A DNA stretch of 51,122 bases, taken from contig NW_004754932.1 in the NCBI RefSeq assembly GCF_000188695.1, positions 1,733,536 through 1,784,657 of the forward strand. Direction: 5' to 3'. Below, piece after piece: positions 30,150-42,547 of the stretch; position 1 is the first letter of the stretch, and each line of letters starts with the position of its first letter. The DNA comes from Salpingoeca rosetta. Lineage: Eukaryota > Opisthokonta > Choanoflagellata > Craspedida > Salpingoecidae. The notes under the pieces were generated by a model. It did no database searches, was not told the origin of the DNA, and was given only the letters and a program-made list of their open reading frames with translations. A program made the position numbers and the translations under genes.

Positions 30150-32797
30150 GTGTGTGAGAGAGTGTGTGAGTGTGTTGTCGTGATGTCGTGTTGTTGAGTA
30201 TGTGACCTTGTGCGAACATGATTCGGTGTTGTGTGTCCATTATCATGTTCAGATTCTATTGTGTTCCCTGCACACAGTCGAGGTTTATGCCTGTGCTCGT
30301 GTTGATTGACTTGACCGCATCCACAACCCGCCACCACCACCGTTTAGCTTGGTGACCCGGACCCCTTTGACGTGTTTGATGTCAAAATGTATCTGCACCC
30401 CGACTACGGCACGCTCGTGTTCCACACCACCTCTGGCCAGTCCTCCTGTCCACACGAGCCCAACACCGTGCAGCTTGAGCAGCCTGGCGTGAGCATCTTG
30501 AAGCGGCCAGAGGCGCCCGTGCTGCCTGGCGAACCCGCCGTGTTCGAGCTCCTGCTCAAGAATGACGGTCCCATGACTTCAGACTTTAACGTGAGTGTTG
30601 TGATTGGGGTGGTTGCATTTGCGATTGTGTTGATGTGTTTGGGCTTGCACTGCATGCTTGCATTGTGGAGATTCTTGTCTTGGTACGCTCAGCAGCAGTT
30701 GGACAGACACGTGTCCTGCACGTTCCCACATATTTACACTTTGTTCTCACAATCATCTCCCCTCCCCTCCTCCACTCCTCCGAACTCCGGTCTCCGTCCC
30801 GCCCCACAACATGCGCAGCTGTTCTATCTGTCGTGGCTGAACCAAGACGGCCTTGAAGTCGTGGCCAACGGACAGGCACTGGAGACGCCACTTGTCTTTG
30901 AAGGCTTCCCGGCCAACTCAGCAAGCCACATTGTCATCACCGTGAACCAGGGCCCCAACAAGTTCAAGTATGACCCAGTCGCCATTGGCTGGCGATCGCT
31001 GTGCGAGGCCGACAGGCACCCCGACAACGGTTACATCACAGACGAAGTAACGAGCGTGGAGTACGTGTACTTGGAGGCTGAGTTCCTGCAACCGTGCAGC
31101 CCGGTGAAGCTCGTTGGCGAGATTGGCGAGTCTGGCGCGTTCACCCTCAACCAGGAGACGATGGAGCAGGACTACAAGCCTGGCCAGATCCGCGTCGTTG
31201 CCTTCAACTCGGACCACGCCGAGCGCACGTGGCTGGAGGACGATCGCCTGGAGAAGGTCGTCATTGAGTACAAGCCCGCCAACTCGTACGTCTGGCTGCT
31301 GGCCCGCGATGAAAACGGGGATGCGCTGGACATTCGCGAGCGCGAGAACGAGTACGGCTACATAACGTCGTGGTGGGACGCGTCCACGCTGCTTGAGGGC
31401 GACTACCACCTCCGCATCCGCGCGCAGTGCCAGGCGTCCATCAACGAGATGCCCGATGGCATTGATGAGCAAGTGTCGTCCATTGCGCTTGGCGTTGTTG
31501 ACCGCAGCCCGCCGGTCGTGTTTGGGTTCCCTGAGCCAGCGGATGGGGAGTTCTTCCCTGGCGACGAGATGTCGTTCCAGTTCAACGAGGACGTGGAGTG
31601 CCGGCAGCCGTTCATCTTCCAGGTGTCGCTGACGGTGGAGGACTACGACCGCGACTTCAACAACAACAACATGGTGATTGTGTGCGAGGGCCGCAAGATC
31701 TCCATGTCACTTCGCCGCAGGTTCCGCTACGACGAGGTCAACGGCCTCACTGCCACTGTTGTCATCGAGAACGTCAAGGACCTCAACGACAACTTGATGG
31801 AGTTCCCACCCGAGCACACGTTCCAGTTTGCGGAGCTGAACCTGGCCGATGCCAGCGTCACGCTGAACGGCCTGGTGCTGGCAGCGCCGTACCAGGACGT
31901 GTATGCCGACACCACGTCGCAGGAGTACGCAGACTTTGCTGGCGTGCTAAAGACGGAGCTGGCCACTATTGTGGACACGGACCCCTCACGCGTGACCATC
32001 ACGGGCATCTCCCCCGTTGACGCGACCAACTTCGAGGCTGGCATCACCGTCTCGCTCCGTTTCACGCCTGAAGGAACAGACACAGCAGCTACTGGCCGTC
32101 GCCGTCGTGCCACCACTTCGACTGCCACGGATCTCGCCAGCCTGCTGCAGAGCCGGCTGCAGGATGCAGCGTACACGGAATCGCTCTCTGTCCTCAACAC
32201 TGCCTCGCTGGACGAGGAAGCGACGGTCGACGTGGAGCCGTCCACCGCGGACTTGGCGCAGAACGACGCCGTCAGCGCTGACACCCAAACCTCCGGCGCA
32301 GGTGCTGCAGGTGCTTCCGACACATCGACATCTGCATCGACCGGCTCATCCGCTTCTGGGACCGATTCGTGGGCGAACATCAAGCTGGGTGAGTGAGTGT
32401 GCCGGCGTATGTGTGCGTGCTTATGTTGGCAATTTGGGTAGTTCATCGATTGTTGGAATTGGTCAGCGTGTTGCGTCTCCAACCCAAATGATGAACGTGT
32501 GTGTGTGTGTGCGTGTGCGCGCGTGTGGGTTTCCATCCCCTCTCCGTTTCGTTCTAACACCAGTTGCATTCATCTATGTTCTTCACGATTGTGATCCCAG
32601 ATATCGCCATTGGAATGCTTGCAGTCGTGCTGTGCATGCTTGTGATTCTGCTTGTGAGGGGCCAGTCAAAGGCCGCTGCATCCTCACCAAAGCGGATGTC
32701 CAGCATGTTTCCTCTGCGGCTTTCACCCTTTGCCCGAACAAGCTCTCGCGTTTCTCCGTTTGCTGACACTGACACGTGCGAGACTTCCAACGCGTAA
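21336..32797 (+). CDS. Giant type I membrane protein: dermatopontin-like, sushi, EGF, apple-like, Ig-like, SEA-like modules
   Basis: About 2,380 aa in 20 exons: 21336-21538, 22022-22186, 22314-22372, 22535-22744, 22934-23011, 23103 to about 23176, 23378-23432, 23569-23634, 23907-24032, 24249-24371, 24503-24594, 24817-24942, 25195-25510, 25770-25820, 26055-26135, 26363-28689, 28941-29927, 30348-30590, 30819-32388, 32601-32797. A signal peptide (residues 1 to about 25) precedes dermatopontin-like repeats (FAMHCPKGASLSMLRSQYD, ARRWDFWC, RRYWQLLCE, TGWRSEYDADLL). Next come one sushi domain (about 270-346) and a calcium-binding EGF (DIDECATGAHNC; CINTPGSFSC). Two apple/PAN-like cysteine modules (about 615-690), a carboxypeptidase-regulatory-like beta domain (LKDVEVCLYDIN, DSKGRYLIR) and long unassigned beta-rich regions follow. 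An SbsA-like Ig domain (EPADGEFFPGDEMSF), a SEA-like domain, one membrane helix (IAIGMLAVVLCMLVILLV) and a tail of about 46 residues end it. Probably an adhesion or recognition receptor; the ligand is unknown. The exon 6 donor is unresolved. Confidence 0.82.
21702..21815 (+). repeat. Minisatellite in giant receptor intron 1
   Basis: Five tandem copies of about 22-26 bases, each GTCGTAGTTGTTT plus a variable GT run. The last copy reads GTGGTAG. Confidence 0.9.
22795..22852 (+). repeat. (AC)n microsatellite in a giant receptor intron
   Basis: A pure CA run of about 28 units in the intron between exons 4 and 5. Confidence 0.95.
30014..30175 (+). repeat. GT/GAGT repeat region in a giant receptor intron
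   Basis: A compound GTGTGAGTGTG array in the intron between exons 17 and 18, starting soon after the donor at 29928. Confidence 0.9.
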
Positions 32798-33757
32798 GTG
32801 GTGGGGAGCATATATATTCGTCCTGGCCAATGCTCAGTGATGGGCATGTTGACGTCGAACACATTGCATACAACCGAAATGGCGTTCTTGTGCGCCTTCA
32901 TGATCGTTTTCTTTCTGCGCCGAATGTTGTCATTTCTATGTGGTTGGACGTGATGTGAATGTCAGCGCTTTCTTCTTGTGCTTCCTGATTGCATGGGCTG
33001 TGCGACATGCACGCGTGGTTTGTGTGCTCAGCGATGATAGATGGATGTCATGCATGCATCGCGTGTTTTAGTGGCTGTTGAGTGAGTCCATTCTGCTGTC
33101 TGGTCCGCGCGTTTGCGCATTTACATAGTGCGAATACACGAACTATTTGGGAGCGCCGAGGCAGCACCTGTGTAAGTTCTCGTGCTGGAGAGGGAGGGGA
33201 CACGACTGCCTGGCGAAGGATGGGGCTGCCGCGCGCGGCAAAAAAAAGTCAACAGTCACGTTCGTGTTGTCATACGCTTGGCTTTTATTTTAAAAAGGGA
33301 GCAGGCAACTGCCACATCGTTATGCTGGCGCTGGCAAGCAACGAGTGCATCGTGGCTGCGTGGCTTTGGGATTCGTGTACTGTGAAACATCCTTCACCAG
33401 TCAATCAAGCGCAGCAGTAGACAACCACCATCAACAACAGACAGGACATGCGTCTATTCATGCGGGCGGTTCCCCACCCCATGTGTCTCAGCATTGTTGG
33501 CCTTGCATGTACTCCGCGCATGTCACATTTCATCACACCACAATCACACAAATCAAATAGTGAAATCGAACCCATCCCATGTATTGAGGCCCATGAGACA
33601 TGGCAAGCCAAACACCACTCAACAAACGTAAGTAACGATGAAATCGCACGACCCAGCACCCTGCACAACCAAGTGATTCCAGTGTCATCACTCAGTTCAT
33701 CCAAATCTCATGATCTCCGAGTGCTGTGACATGTTGCGTTTGCTTCGTGACAACACA
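32798..33757. other. Convergent intergenic region, giant receptor / TRPM
   Basis: 960 bases between two facing 3' ends. There are no long GT/CA runs and no recognised gene. An A/T-rich word (cttttattttaaaaaggg, 33281-33298) may take part in 3' end formation on either strand. Short frames at 33082-33420 (+) and 33405-33704 (-) show no recognisable domain or exon context. Confidence 0.6.
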
Positions 33758-36584
33758 TCAGGCAAGCGTGGTATCGTGGGCCTCAAGATCCCACAGCGTG
33801 GGTGTCGACTGTCCCTTGACAACGAGGCGAATCAACTCTTTCGTGTCTGCAGATTCATACTGCACAAGATCGTGCGCCACAATCCATCTACATTCTGGCG
33901 GATCTGCGCCACGCAGCAGCCATGTGCATGAGATTACAGCAAAGGCATGTTTGCAGGTGTGAGAAACGCAACACGATTGCTGCAACTGCTGTGCATACAA
34001 CATTTGTGTGTGTGTGTGTGTGTCATGCTCGTGGTGTGCGATGCGTGTGCGTTGTGGATGGATGCACATGCGCGCTTGTGGGCGGTGGGTGAGCGTACAA
34101 ATTGCCGTGTTTGTGGTGACAGGTGGCAAGAGTTTGGCTTGGCAAGCGATCATGCAAGACAAACCGCTTGCACAAACCTCGCGCTTTCCCACGAATGGCG
34201 TTGTCCAGGTGCTCATCGATGGCCGTGTCAACAAAGTGCTCGGCGTGGAAGTAAAAGATGCGCCCCTCCACCCATGCGTTGTCCGTGTTGAGTGGATCAT
34301 CCAAGTAGATGAACTTGTGACGTGCCTGTGCCTGGCTGGTTGTCATGGTGCGAACAACGGAGTGGAACATGGGGCTGGCTTCCGGGGAAGGCGATTCAGG
34401 TGTTGGACTCACGGGCGATGCTTGCCCTTCAGCAATTGTTGTCATGCAGAGGCCTTGTTGCATGAGCAATTTCTGGTTGTCTGCAATGCTCTGTCGCGAC
34501 GCCAACGACGCCAGGCTGTCTGAAGAGCCGGGCTTCAGCACTGAGGATGCTGATGTGACATCAAGATGCGTAAACGTGTTGTGCTGATCGCTGTCGTGCG
34601 TGTCTGCGCCTGTTGTCGCGATTGTTGCATCCACATGCAAGTGTGAGTGATGCTGTGGCTGTGAGTGATGACGGTGCTGATGATGGCGTGGAAGGTGTTG
34701 ATCTTGCTCTTCCTGGTGATACTGGTGTTGGTGCTGCTGGTGCTGGTGGTAGTTCTGCTCTTGTGAGATTGTTGACGACTGCGTGGATGCCAAGTCTGGC
34801 GATGAACCCGAAGCCACCCCTGAAATCACCCGCAGCACGCTCCCACCGCTTCGCTCCTCAACGGTTGCTGATGTGGAATGAACCCTCGCGGGCCTTGTGC
34901 GTGTGTATGTGTTTCGGTTGCGTGTGTGTGTGTGTGTGTGAATGTGCATGCGCGCGCGTGGGTACATGTGCGTGTGTGTTGTGGATGAGAGCGGTGGTAA
35001 AGTGAGTGAAAAAGTGTATGTGTGTGTGTGGGGGGGGGTATGCACGTGAACAAACAGAACGCATACGAAGCAGCACGCCAACAATGAGCGCACAGTGTGC
35101 ACCACAGAAATATTCCACTCATCATTGCAAGCGTACATGAATGCGTCTGCCAGTGGATTTGCGTTGTCATGATACAAGTCGACGTCAACACCTCGCAGCT
35201 TCCACGTCGTGTCATCTGTGGTCATCCGGTACTTGCTCAAGATGACGTCGAGAGATTTGGCGCGGCCGAGGTGCTGTCCACGCAGTTCCCACAGCAGCTT
35301 GAACACCTGCTCACGAGGATCGTTGGCGTCCAAGTGCGATGTTCCACGCTGCACCGGCTTCTCCTCTCCATGTGTCTGTCATGTCATTTGACGTGTGGAT
35401 CAGTTTGTGAGCGTGTTGTGTGTGGCCGGGAGCAAGCAATTGCACACACACACACACACGTGTGTGCATTTGAAGTAACTATGGACGAGCTGATTGTCAC
35501 TGTGTGACAATGCCCAAGTTGAAACAAACAGACTCTGCTGGGGACCGCCTGAACGACCTCACCTCCTCGGCCTCATCAGCAACAACTTGGCGAGGAAGGC
35601 ACCACTTGACTCTGCCATGGTCGTCAACTGCACGAGAACAATCGTGTGTGAGAATACAACCAATGGCAGTTGGCGTCAGCATGTTGCACAGCACGCACGG
35701 TGATGCTTTGCTTGAATGTATTTGTTGATTGATGTCACCAGCGAGCAAGGCTCAGCAAGGGACAACACCACTTCATTGTATCCTCCAAAGCATATGCAGA
35801 GGTACAAAACACGAATGGCGCCACACCACGCACCATGCCTGACGAGGAGGACCTCCATGACATGCTGTCCAAGCCGCTGCATTTTATTCCCAGTTGTTTC
35901 GCATCGCTTCCATCGCGTGAGCACAATCCGGTCTTCTCGATTCGGGCCTGTTGTGTTTGTGTGTGTGTGTGTTCATATGTGTGTGTGTGTGTGTGTTCAT
36001 GTGTGTGTGTGTGTTCATGCGTTTGTGTGTTTGTAAGGGTGAGTGACAGTATGCGGGTGTTTGAGGGCGTGTAAGAGAGATTGGGGGATTGAGAAAGAGT
36101 TTATGTGTGTGTGTGCATGGACGACAGGCAGCAAGGAAGAGCATGTGTACGTCAGAATGTGTGAAAGAGTATGCCAGAGAGATTGAACGTGAAAGTGGAT
36201 GTATGTGCCGGATACAATACTATCACGTCAGCATTGAAGGTGCACCACACACATGGCACATATGACGCATATAGCTAGAGCACGCCAATACCCACCCATC
36301 TTTGGGAAGCGACCGCAGCCCGCACGGCCAGTGCGACCACCCGGATTTCGGACGTGTGGGTCGGGTTGCAACTGCATGGGTGCATGGGCAAGTGAAAAAG
36401 CGTACAAGATAAGAAGCAAAGCATCCTGTATTTTGGGAGGAGATGTAACATAACATACATGCAGCCAACTTGCTTTCAGCGTATGCCGCAAGTATGTCAT
36501 CATCAGCGACGCACGAGCACACGAAAACAATGTGCACACATATGATGCACACGGGTCAGTGTGCATGTGTCAGTACACACTGAC

Positions 36585-36634
<50 letters not shown>

Positions 36635-38894
36635 GGACCTCAAGGTTGTACTGGCGGGCCAGCGCCAGCAAGTCATCTGCAATCCTGCTGTCGTGCCAGC
36701 TGGCTTCGGCCAAATTCTTGCTGACGTCAAACCCACCCTCCTTTCTCGCCTGTTGTGTGGCGTGTTTGGTGTTGGTGTGAACATGGGTCTGCCTTTTGAG
36801 CAGCATACACAGGATTATGGTTACACACACAGGATGCAAACGGTGACATTGTGTTCACGACACAATTGCACTTTCACAGGATACTGCAAATTGAACAACA
36901 AACGCCTTTGGTCTGTCTGACAGCACCTGCTCGCGACAGCACGCGTTGCGTTCAGAGTACATGACCTCGCCTGGATGCGTCACCGTGCGCATGCAAGGGC
37001 TCTGAAATGGAAAGCAGCACGGAGAAAACAGGAACAGTACACGCGTCAAGCAAGGAAAACGTGAGCGTGGTTGTTGTGGAGCAGGCATCAATGCCAGTCT
37101 AACCATCACCGCTGTCCGTGAGCAATTTCATATCACAGCACAGCAGTATGTGTTGCCACCGCGCAATCACACTGGTGGCGCGAAATGCGGGGCGCGTACC
37201 CCTGTGTTGAGCTCTTCTTGCCTATCCAGCAACGCAAAGACAGAGAGTGAGAGCAAGGCCAATGGAAGCAGGCCAGGAGCAGAGGGTTAAGGAAGAACAT
37301 ACGTGGGCATGAAGCACTGGCACATCACGTGGGCGGAAGCAGCAATTTCATCACGTCACGAGTGGGGACTTCCAGAGTGTACGCATACAATCACCCCAAC
37401 ACACACGTCAACGTACTGGCTTGCGCGTTCGTGCAGGGATGCTTCGATGCGGCCTGTTATTCAGGTTGAAGCAGGGCATGCGAAAGAGAGCATGTTTGAC
37501 AGACAACAGCCCACATGAGAACGTGGTGCATGTAAGGCAACACAACACATGCGCCGGGGGGTTGGAAGCATCGTTGACAGGGCTGCTGTATTCGTGGTAA
37601 ATGCACATGATTTGTGCTGGGTAACATGTATACGACGAGGACAGAAACTCTGCTCGTTTCTGTATCCTCCACTTGGATGCATGTCACGTCACATGCCATC
37701 TCAATTGCATGCCGTACCGAGGCGAAGGGATTGTGCCTCGAGCAAATCAAATGTTCGCAGCTGTGCCGACAGCGCGTTGCTGAGCTCATCCAACTCGTCA
37801 TCCTCGTCGTTCTCCTTGGAGCGATGATGGTGGCTGAAGAAATGACGTGTGGGGGCACATATGTAAATCAAGCACGAGCACACACGCAATGCCGCAAAAC
37901 TACATGTCAGCATGGCGCGCTGGTGAGAAGAACATCAAGTTTGGAGTGCGTGCTTCCATGGCAGTCCACGTACGACTCGCAAACACACACAAACAACACA
38001 TGCAGCATGTCCAAACATGTAAGACACAGCCTACAAGTATCAGACTCACTCACTCACATACGCACTCACGCACACTCGAACTCACACACACTCACTCACG
38101 CACACACACACACACACACACACCAACCACACTTACATTTCTGTTTCCAGTTCTTGAAAGCGTTCGAGCTCCTTCGGGGGCACAATCGAGCGACTGGCGC
38201 TGTGACTGACGTGCGTGTTTCGTTGAAACCGCCGACGAAACAAGGTCCAAAACGCCAGCTCCAGCCACGACAGCGGTGTTGGCAAGTGCGTTCTGTTGCG
38301 AAATTCCCAGTACAGATCATAGTTTTGCCGGCGCCAGAATGCCATTGCATCTGCCTCCACTTCTTCATACCGCTTGCCAAACATGGCAATCAGCAGATTC
38401 ACGAGCATGATGTTCGCTGTGTGCATGTGTATGCGTTTGTGTGCGCACGTGGGTATGAGTTGTGAGCATGCTTGCGTGCAAATGCGTGTCCTTCAATACC
38501 TCCCATGGAGCAATGTCGGATCAACAGAGAAACACGCACACGCACATACACTCACACACACGCACACACACTCACACACATGCACACACATGCACGCAAG
38601 CGCGACGGTAGGCAACGTACAGACGAAGATGAAAAGGGTCATGTAGATTGGCACGAGCCACCGCCACGACGCGCATGTGTGGAACGGTCCGTCACCCACA
38701 CATGCCGACTCCTCCGAATACCACTCAAGGAATGACTCGCCAAACACCTGGAACACGGGGACTAGCATAATGTACGACAGCTAGCGAGTGGAGCAGCAGC
38801 CATCACAAACATGTATGTGCGTGCGTGCACATATGATGGAGGGAGATGGCTGAAATTCAACATACATGCCGGTAAACGACTGCTGAGCACAACA

Positions 38895-38946
<52 letters not shown>

Positions 38947-38965
38947 TCTTAAACAACAACAACAA

Positions 38966-39004
<39 letters not shown>

Positions 39005-42000
39005 TCCTAACACAGCATGTACAAAACGGTATGTCCCACGCCCTTCTCAAAGCGCTTACGTGATACGAGTCTGACTGCCGCTGGTTCTCGTCGCTGGAGA
39101 GGACGCTGATCATGGCAAACGCGTACGCCAGCCAAAACGCGCCCAGAAGGAGGATGAACACAACCACATCAGAGAACATGCGGCCCATGATGATGAGCTT
39201 TGGGCCGAGGGGGCGAATGAAGGCCGTGAAGCGGAGACATGAGATGTACGCAGCGGCGCAACCAAGACCAAGCAGGATCTTGGCAACGCGGCGGTCGTTC
39301 AGGTTAACGCCAGGTGACACCAGCGAAGAGATTCTGAAGCAGAGTGCCAGAAGATAGCACACGCACTGCACCGGCACAAAAAGCACACGTAATCACACAC
39401 ACACACACGCACGCACACACACACACACACACACAAACACATCCACACACGCGTATACGTGCGCATTCACGCAAGCATGGCGTGTCCAGCGTGAGTGGAC
39501 TGTCTCAAACAGGCATGTGGCGGGATAGGCACTGGGCATAAAGACCTGAACGCATGCAAGACACAAAGTGACAACAGATCCTTGTCGCACGTACGAAGAG
39601 GAGGTCGACTTTGTTCCACAGCTCCGAGGACCATCGCCTGATGCCGAGACGCAGCGCTTGCATAACCTCAATCACCATGAGATCAAACATGAAGCAGGCA
39701 AGAGCAATCTCCATGTAGGAGAATGTCTCTTGCAGCGGCGTCAGGATCACATACGCATACACGCTGAGAAACGTGAAGAAGGACAAGGCGTGCACATAGA
39801 ACTGTCGCAGGAAAAACAGGAGAGAGTGTAGTGAGAGTAAGAGGAAGTAAGTGAGAGTAAGTGAGTGAGTGGGTGGATGAGTGAGAGTGAGTGAGAGTGA
39901 GTCAGTGAGTGACAGGCGAAGATATACAAGGGCGAAACTGAGCGCTGTCAGAGGAATCCCATCAACCACAACCACCAGATTGTCCTTCATAACCCACAAT
40001 CTTGCCACGACGATCCCACAAGTGTACATGTGCACTCACAAAATCACGCACATATGCACATGTACGCATAAGCATACAGAAAGACCACCACGTGCACAAG
40101 CACATGTACTTTGGCTCCAGCATTGAGCACGGGCGTTTCCTCATTTGGCCCTCGTCCATGCCAGGCTTGCTCCAACACAGCGTCAACGGCAGGGTGGGAG
40201 ATGAACAGCGTGTTCTCCGCCTCCATCGCCAAGCTCACGCAGTTCACGAGTTGGCCCTGTCGAGCGTCAACCGCACCATCACGCATGGGCGATGCCTCAT
40301 GAGTGAGCTTACTTGTTCGAGCACTGCACGCGCTGGCGTGGTGTCATGAGTGGCTGCTCACAACTGTAGTGACAACGCAAATGTACAAACGGAGAACACA
40401 TGATCATACGCACAAAATCATATGCACAACTCATTTACTCACGCTCTCTGGGCCAAGAACGCTGTGTGTGAGTGGAAGCGCCTCGGAGCGGCTGCCAAAC
40501 AGCTGCAGTTGTTCGCGCTGTTGCAATGCCGCAGCGGCTGTGGATGCTGTTGTTTGCGGTAGCATGGAGTTCTCGTCAAACATCACCAACTTGTCCGTTT
40601 TTAGCTGAAGGCAATCGTGTGCATATGGAGATGGAGCGCGACAGTGGAGTGAGATGCACGTGTACAAGCGCGCGCGTGTGTGTAGGGGTGGAGGCGTGGG
40701 AGGTGCCTACCACACCCGCGTCTTCTCAGGGATAGAGAATGTGTTGGTGCTGAGGTTACACGTTGTGTGCGTGTGTTGTGCTTGTTGTGAATATGGGTGC
40801 AATATGAGTGTTAGCATTCATTCAGTGTTTGTGTGTGTTTGATGCGAACAGAACTGCAAACAGACTCGGCGCTGCCCATGGCTGTGCTCGATACACTCAC
40901 CAGCGGTGGAAGGGTGTTGAAGAGAGAAAAGGGGCACCACAACAGGGACATGGTTTTGCTCTGGTCTGACTTGTAGCACTACAGCGAGAAACCGTGAGAA
41001 GCAAAGAGCCACGAGACACACGCCATGAGTTGTGGTATGCATTGTACCTGGCTTTGGCGTTGCACCATCAGCTGTTAACAAGCAGTCACACACAAGCGCA
41101 TCATTGCAATTGCTTGACAAGCGCAGAACACAAAGGGAGCTCACCTGATCCAAAATTTCAAACGCGTGTCGCTCAAACTTGTCCGCCATATCCAACATGC
41201 GTTTGCGGTCCTGCCGTAGGCAGTACACGAGTGCGTAAAAGTGTGTCAACGTACGCGTATGTGTACAGGCATTTCGTGTGTGAGAGTGTGCATGTGTATG
41301 CGTGCACACGGTGCGCGTGCCAGTGAACGTTGGTGTTCACGGTCTCCAAGTGTGTGAACATGCAAGTGTGCATGTGTGAATACAGATGACAATCGTCAGT
41401 CAACACATTGTTGTCATCATGGCAAGTGCTGACGCTTGCACATGCACGAGCTTGTCATCCAACAACAACACAAACCGCATGGAAGCGCAGGGATGACTCA
41501 AGTTTCTTCAGTCCAGCAAGGGACCGAAGCAGCTGGCACACGAACAGCGCGTTCTGGATGGAGTTGCCTGGTGTGAAATAAGTCGCAGCCGCAAGTTTAA
41601 GTGCAGCCCGAGTACAGCGACACAAAACCTCGCACATAAAACAAGCACATGCAATCGCACACACTCATCGCGTACAGCGACAACACAAGCACAACTTCAA
41701 CACATGCAATGGCTCATAATCCTCACCCCCCTTTCACAAACTCATGCCCTGTAGCTCTTCACACGACGATCAAGCAGCTAGCATCAGCATGGGAGCGGGT
41801 GGTGTCAACACAACAAGCAAGCGCACCTCCTCGAACCCAAAACAGACGGGCGAGTTCATATCGCGTGGAGAGGGCAGCCCACACCAGCAGGTGGTGGTAC
41901 ACCTCTGCCTCGCTCAGCTTCTCCATATGGGCAGCCTTCTCGCCAGACACGCTCGTCTTGGACAGTTTGGTGATGAACGCGTCAAGGGTCTGGCCGTTGC

Positions 42001-42501
42001 GCGCGGTGTCCAGGTAGCGAAAGGTGGACAGCGGAAGGAACGCTTGTGTGTACAGCGGGGCGAAGCGGTCATAATACGTGTTGGCATGTTTGTTGTCTTC
42101 GGAGAAGAGAACCAGTGCTGCATACTCCACGATTCCCTTGCCAAGCTTCAACCATGCAATGTTGCACAGCACATGTTGCCACGCAGGTGTAAGTGGCAGA
42201 TGGTCGATCAAGCTTTGGCAGAGCCGCAACTACAGCAAAGGGAACAACGTGACGCGGTGTGCATGTACTACAATTGCTCAGCCACTTGCACACACGCCAC
42301 GGAGAGGAGGTTGTTTCTTACCTGCTGTGAGATGAGCTCGACAAAGAAGGCGATGTTGCGGCGCAGGGCCCAGCTCAGGGCGTGGTGGATATCGTTCTTG
42401 AACGATGTCTTCTGGTTTGCACTGCAATTCAGAGCAACGTCGGAGAATGCGATGTGGTGTGGAAGGTTGTGGTAGTGATAAGCCGCATGGTGGTGAGGAG
42501 G

Positions 42502-42547
<46 letters not shown>

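Noticed and set aside
33405..33704. Short minus-strand frame downstream of the TRPM gene
   Set aside because: No recognisable domain and no splice signals tying it to the channel, whose C-terminal NUDT9-H sequence ends cleanly at the TGA at 33758-33760.
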